Below, one piece after another: positions 1 to 11,738 of a DNA stretch of 64,000 nt. Source of the stretch: Arenicola marina (Eukaryota; Annelida; Polychaeta; Arenicolidae); contig OZ025255.1 of assembly GCA_964019135.1 (NCBI GenBank), forward strand, positions 7,316,001 through 7,380,000. Reading direction: 5' to 3'. The notes under the pieces were generated by a model, which was given only the letters and a program-made list of their open reading frames with translations, searched no databases and was not told the origin of the DNA. The position numbers were made by a program, and so were the translations under genes. Every line of letters begins with the position of its first letter. The first letter of the stretch is position 1.

Positions 1-3000
1 ATACTCTGGTTAAAGGTATGTCGGACGCCTAACAAATGGCATATTAACAATCTGGTCGAAGGTACGTCGGGCCCATAACTAATGGCACATTGGTAATCTG
101 GTCGAAGGTATGTCTGGCGCCTAACTAATGGCATATTAGCACTCTGGTCGAAGGTATATCGGACGCCTAACTAATGGCATATTAGCATTCTGGTCGAAGG
201 TGTGTCGAACGCCTAACTAATGGCATATTTGCACTCTGGTCGAAGGTATGTTGGACGCCTAAGTTATGGCATATTAGCACTCTGGTCGAAGGTATGTCGG
301 ACGCCTAAGTTATGGCATATTAGCACTCTGGTCGAAGGTATGTCGGACGCCTAAGTTATGGCATATTAGCACTCTGGTCGAAGGTATGTCGGACGCCAAA
401 GTTATGGCATATTAGCACTCTGGTCGAAGGTACGCCTGGCGCCTAACTAATGGCATATTAGCACTCTGGTCGAAGGTATGTCGGACGCCTAAGTTATGGC
501 ATATTAGCACTCTGGTCGAAGGTATGTCTGACGCCTAACTAATGGCATATTAGCACTCTGGTCGAAGGTACGTCTGGCGCCTACCTAATAGCATATTAGC
601 TCTCTGGTCGAAGGTATGTCGGACGCCTAACTAATGGCATATTAGCACTCTGGTCGAAGGTATGTCGGACGCCTAACTTATGGTATATTAGCACTCTGGT
701 CGAAGGTACGTCTGGCGCCTAACTAATGGCATATTGGCAATCTGGTCGAAGGTATGTCGGACGCCTAACTAATGGCATATTAATACTCTGGTCAAAGGTA
801 TGTCGGACGCCTAACTCCTGGTATATTAGCACTCTGGTCGAAGGTACGTCTGGCGCCTACCTAATAGCATATTAGCTCTCTGGTCGAAGGTATGTCGGAC
901 GCCTAACTAATGGCATATTAGCACTCTGGTCGAAGGTATGTCGGACGCCTAACTTATGGTATATTAGCACTCTGGTCGAAGGTACGTCTGGCGCCTAACT
1001 AATGGCATATTGGCAATCTGGTCGAAGGTATGCCGGACGCCTAACTAATGGCATATTAATACTCTGGTCAAAGGTATGTCGGACGCCTAACTTATGGTAT
1101 ATTAGCACTTTGGTCGAAGGTACGTCTGGCGCCTAACTTATGGCATATTGGTAATCTGGTCGAAGGTATGTCGGACGCCTAACTAATGGCATATTAGCAC
1201 TCTGGTCGAATGTATGTCGGACGCCTTACTTATGGTATATTAGCACTCTGGTCGAAGGTACGTCTGGCGCCTAACTTATGGCATATTGGCAATCTGGTCC
1301 AAGGTATGCCGGACGCCTAACTAATGGCATATTAATACTCTGGTCAAAGGTATGTCGGACGCCTAACAAATGGCATATTAACACTCTGGTCGAAGGTACG
1401 TCGGGCCCATAACTAATGGCACATTGGTAATCTGGTCGAAGGTATGTCTGGCGCCTAACTAATGGCATATTAGCACTCTGGTCGAAGGTATATCGGACGC
1501 CTAACTAATGGCATATTAGCATTCTGGTCGAAGGTGTGTCGAACGCCTAACTAATGGCATATTTGCACTCTGGTCGAAGGTATGTTGGACGCCTAACTAA
1601 TGGCATATTAGCACTCTGGTCGAAGGTATGTCGGACGCCTAACTAATGGCATATTTGCACTCTGGTCGAAGGTATGTTGGACGCCTAACTAATGGCATAT
1701 TAGCACTCTGGTCCAAGGTATGCCGGACGCCTGACTAATGGCATATTAATACTCTGGTCAAAGGTATGTCGGACGCCTAACAAATGGCATATTAACACTC
1801 TGGTCGAAGGTACGTCGGGCCCATAACTAATGGCACATTGGTAATCTGGTCGAAGGTATGTCTGGCGCCTAACTAATGGCATATTAGCACTCTGGTCGAA
1901 GGTATATCGGACGCCTAACTAATGGCATATTAGCATTCTGGTCGAAGGTGTGTCGAACGCCTAACTAATGGCATATTTGCACTCTGGTCGAAGGTACGTC
2001 GGGCCCATAACTAATGGCACATTGGTAATCTGGTCGAAGGTATGTCTGGCGCCTAACTAATGGCATATTAGCACTCTGGTCGAAGGTATATCGGACGCCT
2101 AACTAATGGCATATTAGCATTCTGGTCGAAGGTGTGTCGAACGCCTAACTAATGGCATATTTGCACCCTGGTCGAAGGTATGTTGGACGCCTAAGTTATG
2201 GCATATTAGCACTCTGGTCGAAGGTATGTCGGACGCCTCAGTTATGGCATATTAGCACTCTGGTCGAAGGTATGTCGGACGCCTAAGTTATGGCATATTA
2301 GCACTCTGGTCGAAGGTATGTTGGACGCCTAACTAATGGCATATTAGCACTCTGGTCGAAGGTACGTCTGGCGCCTAACTAATGGCATATTAGCACTCTG
2401 GTCGAAGGTATGTCGGACGCCTAAGTTATGGCATATTAGCACTCTGGTCGAAGGTATGTCGGACGCCTAAGTTATGGCATATTAGCACTCTGGTCGAAGG
2501 TATGTTGGACGCCTAACTAATGGCATATTAGCACTCTGGTCGAAGGTATGTCGGACGCCTAACTAATGGCATATTAGTACTCTGGTCGAAGGTATGTTGG
2601 ACGCCTAACTAATGGCATATTAGCACTCTGGTCGAAGGTACGTCGCGTGCATAACTAATGGCATGTTGGTAACCTGCCCAAAGGTATGTCGGACGCCTAA
2701 CTAATGGCATATTGGTAATCTGGTCGAAGGTAGGTCGGACGCCTAACTAATGGCATATTAGCACTCTGGTCGAAGGTACGTCTGACGCCTAACTAATGGC
2801 ATATTAGCACTCTGGTCGAAGGTACGTCTGGCGCCTACCTAATGGCATATTAGCACTCTGGTCGAAGGTATGTCGGACGCCTAACTTATGGTATATTAGC
2901 ACTCTGGTCGAAGGTACGTCTGGCGCCTAACTAATGGCATATTGGCAATCTGGTCGAAGGTATGTCGGACGCCTAACTAATGGCATATTAATACTCTGGT

Positions 3001-4436
3001 CGAAGGTATGTCGGACGCCTAACTCTTGGTATATTAGCACTCTGGTCGAAGGTACGTCTGGCGCCTAACTTATGGCATATTGGCAATCTGGTCGAAGGTA
3101 TGTCGGACGCCTAACTAATGGCATATTAATACTCTGGTCAAAGGTATGTCGGACGTCTAACAAATGGCATATTAACACCCTGGTCGAAGGTACGTCGGGC
3201 CCATAACTAATGGCACATTGGTAATCTGGTCGAAGGTATGTCAGACGCCTAACTAATGGCATAATGGTAACCTGGTCGAAGGTATGTCTGGCGCCTAACT
3301 AATGGCATATTAGCACTCTTGTCGAAGGTGTGTCGAACGCCTAACTAATGGCATATTTGCACTCTGGTCGAAGGTATATTGGACGCCTAACTAATGGCAT
3401 ATTAGCACTCTGGTCGAAGGTATTTCGGACGCCTAACTAATGGCATATTGGTAATCTGGTCGAAGGTATGTCGGACGTCTAACTAATGGCATATTGGTAA
3501 TCTGGTCGAAGGTATCTCGGACGCCTAACTAATGGCATATTGGTAATCTGGTCGAAGGTATTTCGGACGCCTAACTAATGGCATATTGGTAATCTGGTCG
3601 AAGGTATTTCGGACGCCTAACTAATGGCATATTGGTAATCTGGTCGAAGGTATGTCGGACGCCTAACTAATGGCATATTGGTAATCTGGTCGAGGGTATT
3701 TCGGACGCCTAAGTTATGGCATATTGGTAATCTGATCGAAGGTATGTCGGACGCCTAACTAATGGCATATTGGTAATGTGGTCGAAGGTATTTCGGACGC
3801 CTAAGTTATGGCATATTGGTAATCTGGTCGAAGGTATGTCGGACGCCTAACTAATGGCATATTGGTAATCTGGTCGAAGGTATGTCGGACGCCTAACTAA
3901 TGGCATATTGGTAATCTGGTCGAAGGTATTTCGGACGCCTAACTAATGGCATATTGGTAATCTGGTCGAAGGTATTTCGGACGCCTAAGTTATGGCATAT
4001 TGGTAATCTGGTCGAAGGTATGTCGGATGCATAACTAATGGCATAGTAGCACTCTGGTCGAAGGTACGTCTGGCGCCTAACTAATGGCATATTGGTAATC
4101 TGGTCGAAGGTATGTCGGACGCATAACTAATGGCATAGTAGCACTCTGGTCGAAGGTACGTCTGGCGCCTAACTAATGGCATATTGGTAATCTGGTCGAA
4201 GGTATGTCGGACGCATAACTAATGGCATAGTAGCACTCTGGTCGAAGGTACGTCTGGCGCCTAACTAATGGCATATTGGTAATCTGGTCGAAGGTATGTC
4301 GGACGCATAACTAATGGCATAGTAGCACTCTGGTCGAAGGTACGTCTGGCGCCTAACTAATGGCATAGTAGCACTCTGGTCGAAGGTACGTCTGGCGCCT
4401 AACTAATGGCATATTGGTAATCTGGTCGAAAGTATG
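1..4436. repeat. 46-bp satellite array, about 96 units
   Basis: Head-to-tail units of 46 bp fill the first 4.4 kb and run off the left edge of the window. Nearly every unit contains GGCATATT and CTGGTCGAAGGTA. Marker variants keep exact register: the CGTCGGGCCCAT variant starts at 65, 1399, 1813, 1997 and 3193, and every spacing is an exact multiple of 46. Variant classes are interspersed, with a repeated multi-unit block at about 1349-1590 and 1765-1980. The last 400 bp is an alternating dimer of 92 bp (GCATAACTAATGGCATAG at 4029, 4121, 4213, 4305). The array ends in a degenerate unit near 4430. Open frames on the minus strand arise because three units make 46 codons; I read them as non-coding. 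Confidence 0.97.
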
Positions 4437-5378
4437 CAAGGTAGGTCGTGGAGACCTATACCTGCAGCCTGGATACTGTACGGGGGAGCAAGGTGATCAG
4501 TTTATCGGCGACTGTGCGTATTCCTATGTAAACATAGCTCGCCGGAATCAAGCGGGTTTCCCGCAGGGGAGATCTAGGCCACAGCTATAGGCCCTTCTCA
4601 AAATTTATGCATGCGGCACCAGAACGAGCAACGCGAAGCGTCGGTGGCAACATTGCGCACTGACGTGTTCCCTACTGTGTTAATGGCAGCTGAAAACAGC
4701 TTCCACCAAGTGCTCAAGGACAAAAATATACGCCAAGAATGGATGGTAATAATCCGAAGTGATGGTGGGCCTAATTTTTAGGTATTCGTTCACTTATTGC
4801 CACTGTTATTTGAAGAGAATAGTCGAATGTATCGCCTAAAATTTAGTTTACTTGGGACTACAACGCTGACCCTACATTGCAGTCACTAACAGTAACACGT
4901 CGTCGCTCGGCAAGGCCTACCGGTATCCTATCTGGATATTGCATGGTCGAGTGAAAATGACATTGAAACCAGATGGCCCTTCGAGATCCCGCCTTGCCCA
5001 AGGCCAATGATAGTCACAATTTTGTTTCTTGGCTTTGTGTGACAGATTTATTTTTTTACTCTTGACACTAAACAGTGAGGTATGACGCATGGATTGACTC
5101 AACAACAACAACTCAGTAGCTTGAAAAGAGCTAAATGAAGAAGTTCAATCATTATTTGATTATTTAAAGTGGTTCAAACTAAATGAGAAACACATAATTT
5201 AATGGCGTGCCCTATGTGTCAGTTGGCCTTATCTCAAATTAATGGGGCAGTCTCCATCTCCATACAGTCACCTCTCTGGGGCCATCTCTTTCTTGGGGGG
5301 TTACCCCATGGAGTACTGTGGTGGGGATATGTTAATACATGTAATTCTGCATGTATTTACTATTCCTCTTTCTGACAG
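4437..5378. other. Single-copy sequence, nothing recognised
   Basis: Flank of the 46-bp satellite. I find no coding region with family resemblance, no RNA gene and no repeat with a partner elsewhere in the window. Confidence 0.6.
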
Positions 5379-5574
5379 ATTACAACTAGCACTGATGTGC
5401 TGGGAGCAATTTACCAAAGACGATTTTAATTGGAGAAAGACCTGGCGCCGTTCCCTCCAGACTCACGTCAAGTTTGGGTGCATAATAGTGACCATTACTG
5501 TGGTTTACATCGTCCGCATATATTCTTACCCACTATATAACATATGGGAGCTAGAAAAAGACATCGTGCTGTAA
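5379..5574 (+). CDS. Possible terminal exon of a membrane protein, unidentified
   Basis: A pyrimidine-rich stretch ending TTTCTGACAG provides a plausible splice acceptor at 5377-5378. The frame that follows is open for 64 codons to a TAA at 5572. It encodes a basic segment (WRRSLQTHVKFG) and then one strongly hydrophobic stretch (IIVTITVVYIVRIYSYPLY), and ends ELEKDIVL. A polyadenylation signal AATAAA lies at 5766. The same frame is open upstream to an ATG at 5242, but that part looks less protein-like. Basic residues before a single membrane segment and a short polar tail would fit the last exon of a membrane protein. I do not recognise a family, and a chance open frame is a real possibility. 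Confidence 0.25.
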
Positions 5575-5964
5575 ACAAAACATATCAACATGATTAGGTG
5601 TGTTTCTCATGACATTGTAAGACCCACATACATACACATCCGACACATATACCACTGAAGCTGTCCAAGAGAAGCCTCAAGTGATAGACGAATTCTGACA
5701 CAGGTGCAAATGAAAAGCAAATCCCCGGAAAAAAATACAAGAACCTCAGTCAAACTTGATGAGAAAATAAATCGTCATTGGGCGTTTTGGACTTTTACAA
5801 TGGTATGATAATCGTTTGTAAAAGGCTTTTCTAATTGCCATGTGTCTCGAACCGTCAGCCCAGCATCTTCAGGTTGCAAAGACTCCTGCAATGTATGCCT
5901 ACAACCGGCATCCACTGCTTGAACGATAATAATTAATGCAATTATAATGTAACACGGAGCATTA
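5575..5964. other. Single-copy sequence before the 4.6-kb duplication
   Basis: Apart from the AATAAA at 5766 I see nothing in it. The left edge of the duplicated segment is at 5965. Confidence 0.5.
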
Positions 5965-6006
5965 TTAGCGAGCTCTAGCGAGCTATTATGGTAACGTATA
6001 CGAAGA

Positions 6007-6010
6007 GAAA

Positions 6011-6041
<31 letters not shown>

Positions 6042-6076
6042 CAAATAAATAAATAAATAAAAAATAAAAAATAAAT
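6007..6076. repeat. (AAAT)n microsatellite
   Basis: Tetranucleotide run with a few interruptions. A counterpart at about 10608-10668 in the second copy has a different repeat count. Confidence 0.9.
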
Positions 6077-6803
6077 GTTTGGCTTGCCATACATTGCCAT
6101 ACTATACGATTCAAAAAACGTCGGCCGCGCGTAATGGCCGAGAATGAAGGCGATAATAGGAGCCATTTCAGAAAGTTCCAGACTATATAACAGAATATAC
6201 GCCTAAAATTATTATTTTATTGCTTTATTTGTCTGAATAATGAAGGATTATGATTATGAAAACTATAAAACATTGATTACATTTTTATTCACCATTTCTC
6301 CCGGCTACTAGCGGAACGCCCTCTGTTGGGACATTGATGCTAACATCCGGAAAATGCGAACCCTGGCGAACGCGTTCGAAACTCGACTCAAACTTTTGTT
6401 TGTTTTTGCTGTTTGGCATAGATCTAAGTGATAAGAAATTTGGACGAGGTGTGTATTATTTTTGAAAGTCATCTGTTTATTTCAACTGATTGCTATGACA
6501 GTTTTCATGAATATTTCAGCCCCTGGTTGTCAATTTTTTAAGTCAGACAAGTGACCAAGTCGAGTGTCGTCTTCGCGTCGGTTTGTCAAACAGTGACAAA
6601 CTGTCGTGTCACTGTCAACCCTGGTCAAATTAGACAAATAACTGACTCAGTCGTTGATTTGTTGACGTCTACTTGTCAGTACGTTTTGTTGAGATTGAAG
6701 GTTGGTATTTTGATATAAAACCATCTAACTTGACAGCTTTGGCTAATTTTGATCTTGAACTAAAGTTTTAGTCCAAGCTAAAACAAGTCAGATAGTCATA
6801 GAT

Positions 6804-6902
6804 TAGCCTCAATGTTCAGACGGTACAGTCTTGACACTTGTTCTTGTGACTGTAACAGTGGGTAACAGACTGTCAAACTGTAACGTCTGAACATTCAGGC
6901 TA
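6804..6902. mobile_element. Foldback MITE with 9-bp target duplication (copy 1)
   Basis: An imperfect palindrome with arms of about 30 nt. It starts TAGCCTCAATGTTCAGACG and ends with the inverted form CGTCTGAACATTCAGGCTA. It is flanked by GTCATAGAT (6795-6803) and GCCATAGAT (6903-6911), a 9-bp direct repeat with one mismatch. Long inverted repeats with a 9-bp duplication suggest a Mutator-like (MULE) MITE. The family is inferred from duplication length only. Confidence 0.75.
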
Positions 6903-7036
6903 GCCATAGATATCATATGCCATGATATGGATATGGTCAGGGAGACAAGAATGTCTGATGATATCAATCTGGTCTGGTTGAAAGAACAAGCATAGCTGTG
7001 GTCAACACCAGTGTCAGTGACCCTGACAAGTGACAG

Positions 7037-7164
7037 TAGCCTGAAAGTTCAGACGCTACAGTCCTGACACTTGTTCTTGGTGACTGTACTGTGACTGTGC
7101 AAAAGGTGACTGTACAGTCACCAAGAACAAGTGTCAGGACTGTAGCGTCTGAACTTTCAGGCTA
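7037..7164. mobile_element. Foldback MITE, perfect 53-nt arms
   Basis: Left arm 7037-7089 and right arm 7112-7164 are exact inverted copies of 53 nt around a 22-nt loop. The ends TAGCCTGAAAGTTCAGACG match the MITE at 6804-6902, so both belong to one family. The right flank is CCCTGACAG. The left flank is the same motif interrupted by seven bases, which the second copy of the duplication lacks. Confidence 0.85.
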
Positions 7165-7336
7165 CCCTGACAGAAGTAGGCCTATTGCTATTTGGAATGC
7201 AGATTTTACTTTGATGTTTTTGGAATCATGTTTAGACAGAGTTATTTTGGGCCAATTGGGGCCTTTGGCTTTAAACGACTGTCTGTGACTGTAAAACTAA
7301 AAAGTAGGTAGGGTAAACACTAAATTTTCCATATGA

Positions 7337-7842
7337 CATCAAATTTCAGCTGCAGTTTTTGCCTTTTTAAATATAACAATTTAATTCTGGTCTCTAGTAT
7401 GATTCCAAACCTATATTTTAGATGCCTCCACCCATGAAATATATATAACTCTAATTTGAAGAGTTTATTTGAGACAGATTAAATAGGATTTTAAACAAAA
7501 ACTGTAAATATTTTATTACTGGTATATATTATTTATAGATCTATACTATTTCCTAACATTTGACACCTTTTGCCTAATTCTGACACATATATCTAGGACA
7601 TCAAAATTTCAGCTGCAGTTTTTGCCTTTTTAAATATAACAATTTAATTCTGGTTTCTAGACTCCAAACCTATATTTCAAATGCCTCCACCCCTGAAATA
7701 TATAATTTGAAGAGTTTAATTGAGAAAAATTAAACAGGAGTTTAAACCAAAACTGTAAATATTTTAAGAATATTTTATTATATATTGTTCACATGACTTA
7801 CTATTTACTTTTTTTGACACATTTTGCCTACTTTTGACACCC
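7337..7842. repeat. Diverged tandem pair, 262-bp period
   Basis: Two consecutive copies start at 7337 and 7599 with CATCAAA(A)TTTCAGCTGCAG and end with variants of TTTGACACxTTTTGCC. Divergence is substantial, with several indels. No coding potential is seen. Confidence 0.75.
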
Positions 7843-8360
7843 CAGGATAATTCAGATTTATTCACAACCATATCACTCATCTATGATTTGAAAAAATTGC
7901 TGTTTTTCAGTGCTATTTTTGTTAATTTTCAAATGATTTTAATCTATATAACTTATTTAAATTCATGCCATTATTACGATTTTTAATCAAATGCAGAATT
8001 ATATATTTTATCCCTCTTAAAGCAACATTTTAAGTTTAAAATTGTCCCAATACAATCATTTTCAATGTCAAATGTCAAAAACTGGTTTCCCTGCCAGACA
8101 AATATAGATCTAGATAACCATCACAAAACAATATAGGACATACAAATATTTTCATATCCAGTCTATTTGGGCATGAAATTTAAACATATCACTGGCAAAA
8201 ATATAGCTAGGATATCAACAGTTTAACAAATATTGAATGAAATCCCTTTTTCTCGAAACGAAACAGCCCCTCTTAAAATGTCAAGCTTTGAGTATATTCA
8301 CACAAAAAATGGTTGTACTTTGTATTGTCAACATCCCCTTGCTGACAAATAATTCAAATA

Positions 8361-8565
8361 TTAATCAAAAAGGCAACAATTATTTAATAAAAAGTTTAAT
8401 AAAAAAAAGGCAACAATTATTGAATTAAAAGTTTATTAAAAAAGGCAACAATTATTGAATTAAAAGTTTAATAAAAAAAAAAACAATTATTGGATTTAAA
8501 GTTTAATAGAAAAAGCAACAATTATTGAATTAAAAGTTTAATAAAAAAAAGGCAACAATTACTGA
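8361..8565. repeat. AT-rich minisatellite, units of about 36 bp
   Basis: About six units of the form GGCAACAATTATTGAATTAA followed by AAGTTTAAT and an A-run. The second copy of the 4.6-kb segment (about 12945-13095) has fewer units, so the array length has changed since the duplication. Confidence 0.8.
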
Positions 8566-8949
8566 AACAACGGTTTTAGTAGTTCATATTGATAAGCAAC
8601 ACAAATGTGTACCATTTTGAGGATCAGAAAACTGTCTGGACTACTCCTACTCAAGCAGTATTACTTTCAAATAGAGATACCAAGTATACATCATAAACAG
8701 GGTTTAGCATGTAAAAGTGTCTACCGGTAAATAGGCAATAGGCAACATATGGTCAGTTTACTTCATTTGACTTATACACTGGTGCGACTTATCTATGGCT
8801 CAAGTCTAATAATTTCTCAAAATTGGTGGGTGTGACTTATACACTGGAAATTTGGTAACATATGCCCAGTTTACTTATCCCTTTTTATGTTTACTTTCTA
8901 AAAACATTTTTTCTGAGAGATACCAATATTACATTGGTAGCAAATTGTA

Positions 8950-9265
8950 TAGATCTAGGATGATAGAAGAAGACGGATGATGATAAAACATACATTGTAC
9001 TTCTGACATGTGGTGAGTGTTCAAGAAACTTACTTGTGGTGTATTTAGCAACAGTTCAGTATATGTTCTCATGGACAGGTCACAACCGCATAAAGCCTGC
9101 TATAAAACATGTTATAGATTGCTAGAATGGTAGAAGAAGAAGAAGGATGATGATAAAACATACTTCTGTTATGGTGTGAGTGTTCAAGAAGCTTACTCAT
9201 GGTGTATTTAGCAATTGTTCAGTATCTGTTCTCATGGATAGGTCACAACAGGCAATGAAAATATG
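8950..9265. repeat. 170-bp internal tandem duplication
   Basis: The motif GGATGATGATAAAACATAC recurs at 8975 and 9145. Each is followed by a diverged copy of GAGTGTTCAAGAAxCTTACT and TGTTCTCATGGA. The assembly gap in the second copy falls inside the corresponding duplication. Confidence 0.75.
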
Positions 9266-10102
9266 TTTTTCATGAAGGAGTTACCTCCGAAAATAGTTTT
9301 AATAGAAATGATATAGATCTATTAAAGTCTATCTAATATAAATAGAAATATTTATGGACATGTTGTCATCAATTTTTTTTGGCCATATTGGGGCATATTT
9401 AGCTTTTTTATGAACATATACCTGGTACATAGATAGGTATAGATTGCTATAAATCTATGACCAGCTATAAACTTGATTTAAAAATATCTCATCAACCTAT
9501 ATATAATTTTAGCAAAAGGAAAAAAGGATAAAAAATGAATAAGATATTAATTATCATAAAATAGATCTAATATGATTAATTATAGACTCAAGCAACTACT
9601 TATTTTTGTATTTCTCTGCATATATGACTTTAAGCCCAAATATTACCGTTAAACAACTAAGCCATCCATCTTATTTTTAATTAAAAGAAATAGATAAAAA
9701 CATCAGTTCTATAACTTAAATAAGATATTTCAGTATGGGTAGTTTTAAGAATATAAACTACTTCAGCTAATACAGCAGATATAAGACAGCATCTAGTCAA
9801 CTCGACCAACGACATGCCCGACCCATCACCTACTCAACCCCAAGCCAACTCGACCCCAAGCTAACTCAACCTCAAACCAACTATACCTGTGTTGGTTTTG
9901 GGTCTAGTTGTCTAGAAACCTATAAGATTAGGAGAGCTGGCTCCTGCAGTTGATACAGCAGCTTCAAGAGCTAGGCCTTTATTATTTTTTAATTTGGGTG
10001 AGCTCGCAACTTAGGCAATGCCTATTCATATTATTATTGCAATAGTAATATTTTTAATTCGAATATTAATTGATCAACTGCACTTTATCGTCTCAACCCG
10101 AT
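9265..10102. other. AT-rich sequence, no gene seen
   Basis: AT-rich DNA with a short run of degenerate CAACTCGACC-like repeats at about 9795-9885. I see no gene or structured RNA. Confidence 0.5.
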
Positions 10103-10498
10103 TTATTTATTAGCCATAGCTAGACGATCCATGGAGTGACCCCCAGATTTTAGATGTTCCAATACAAGCTTCTGGATCATGCTGTTGTCATCAGCCTCAG
10201 TGTACTTTTTCAAATGCCAGGCTCGTGTACTGAAGGGTATCTTGGGACGTTTTGGAATACGCCAGGACTTGCTTTCATGACAGTTTCAAACTTGCCTCTC
10301 ATGTTATGAATATAAACTTTGAACTTTAAACGTTGAACTAGCCTTTGCTGCTGTGGTTATGTCCTGACAATTTACTACACTTTGTGACATATTCTTCAAC
10401 AAATGTAAATATATAGCCAAGAACGATAAAAAGTCACGATCGCTCTGTTTAACCGACGGATTATGCGAAACACCCGAGAGGTTAGTGCCAGTCGCCAT
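10103..10498 (-). pseudogene. Possible small gene or retrocopy, unidentified
   Basis: On the minus strand an ATG at 10498 in good context (ACATGGCG) opens a protein-like frame MATGTNLSGVSHNPSVKQ that continues to about codon 55. In the same frame, from about 10270, there is a second protein-like block containing SWRIPKRPKIPFSTRAW and EADDNSMIQKLVLEHLK, ending at a TAA at 10103-10105. Two stop codons and about 60 bp of AT-rich sequence separate the blocks. I cannot find clear splice signals there. The blocks look like real protein rather than random sequence. It could be a two-exon gene with a very short intron, a decayed retrocopy, or chance. I do not recognise the family. Confidence 0.3.
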
Positions 10499-11390
10499 GT
10501 TATAGCGCCGCATGCAGTAAGACCGCTGCCATGGTAGCCTCGTTCTGGATTATTCATGAGATAATAGCGAGCTCTAGCGAGCTATTATGGTAACGTATAC
10601 GAAGAGAAAAAATAAATAAATAAATAAATAAAAAAATAAATAAATAAATAAAAAATAAATAAATAATTTTTTTTCGGCTTGCCATACATTGCCATACTAT
10701 GCGATTCAAAAAACGTCGGCCGCGCGTCATGGCCGAGAATGAAGGCGATAATAGGAGCCATTTCAGAAAGTTCCAGACTATATAACAGAATATACGCCTA
10801 AAATTATAATTTTATTGCTTTATTTGTCTGAATATTGAAGGATTATGATTATGAAAACTATAAAACATTGATGACATTTTTATTCACCATTTCTCCCGGC
10901 TCTACTAGCGGAACGCCCTCTGTTGGGACATTGATGCTAACATCCGGCAAATGCGAACCCTGGCGAACGCGTTCGAAAATCGACTCAAAGTTTTGTTTGT
11001 TTTTGCTGTTTGGCATAGATCTAAGTGATAAGAAATTTAGACGAGGTGTGTATTATTTTTGAAAGTCATCTGTTTATTTCAACTGATTGCTATGACAGTT
11101 TTCATGAATATTTCAGCCCCTGGTTGTCAATTTTTTAAGTCAGATAAGTGACCAAGTCGAGTGTCGTCTTCGCGTCGGTCTGTCAAACTGTCGTGTCACT
11201 GTCAACCCTGGTCAAATTAGACAAATAACTGACTCAGTCGTTGATTTGTTGACGTCTACTTGTCAGTACGTTTTGTTGAGATTGAAGGTTGGTATTTTGA
11301 TATAAAACCATCTAACTTGACAGCTTTGGCTAATTTTGATCTTGAACTAAAGTTTTAGTCCAAGCTAAAACAAGTCAGATAGTCATCGAT

Positions 11391-11489
11391 TAGCCTGAAT
11401 GTTCAGACGGTACAGTCTTGACACTTGTTCTTGTGACTGTAACAGTAAGCATTAGACTGTCAAACTGTAACGTCTGAACATTCAGGCTA
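11391..11489. mobile_element. Foldback MITE with 9-bp target duplication (copy 2)
   Basis: Counterpart of 6804-6902. It starts TAGCCTGAATGTTCAGACG, closer to a perfect inverted repeat than the first copy. Its flanks are GTCATCGAT (left) and GCCATAGAT (right). Confidence 0.75.
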
Positions 11490-11605
11490 GCCATAGATAT
11501 CATATGGATATGGTCAGGGAGACAGGAATGTCTGATGAAATCAATCTGGACTGGTTGAAAAACAAGCATAGCTGTGGTTTACACCAGCGTCAGTGACCCT
11601 GACAG

Positions 11606-11738
11606 TAGCCTGAAAGTTCAGACGCTAGGGCAGTCCTGACACTTGTTCTTGGTGACTGCGCTACAGTCCTGACACTTGTTCTTGGTGACAGTCACCAAGA
11701 ACAAGTGTCAGGACTGTAGCGTCTGAACTTTCAGGCTA
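11606..11738. mobile_element. Foldback MITE, left arm partly duplicated
   Basis: Counterpart of 7037-7164. It is flanked by an exact 9-bp direct repeat CCCTGACAG (11597-11605 and 11739-11747). In its left arm the segment CAGTCCTGACACTTGTTC is present twice, and the loop has shrunk to almost nothing, so the centre now pairs directly across GGTGACAGTCACC. Confidence 0.85.

Larger units (their letters stand above)
5965..10564. repeat. 4600-bp tandem duplication, first copy
   Basis: The segment opens with the doubled motif TAGCGAGCTCTAGCGAGCTA, and the same start recurs exactly 4600 bp later at 10565. The sequence is AT-rich and includes an (AAAT)n tract, two MITEs, an internal 262-bp diverged duplication, an AT-rich minisatellite and a 170-bp internal duplication. 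The two copies stay collinear up to the gap, with scattered substitutions and small indels, so they are visibly older than the large units to the right. The last 1.4 kb of this copy has no partner because the gap truncates copy two. Confidence 0.9.

Noticed and set aside
1271-4090. Minus-strand open frames of 60-65 codons (MPLVRRQTYLRPDYQ...) in the first 4 kb
   Set aside because: They are the 46-bp satellite read in rotating frames; the peptides simply repeat with the array.
1-4436. CRISPR array
   Set aside because: Units are contiguous 46-mers without unique spacers, in an animal-type sequence context.
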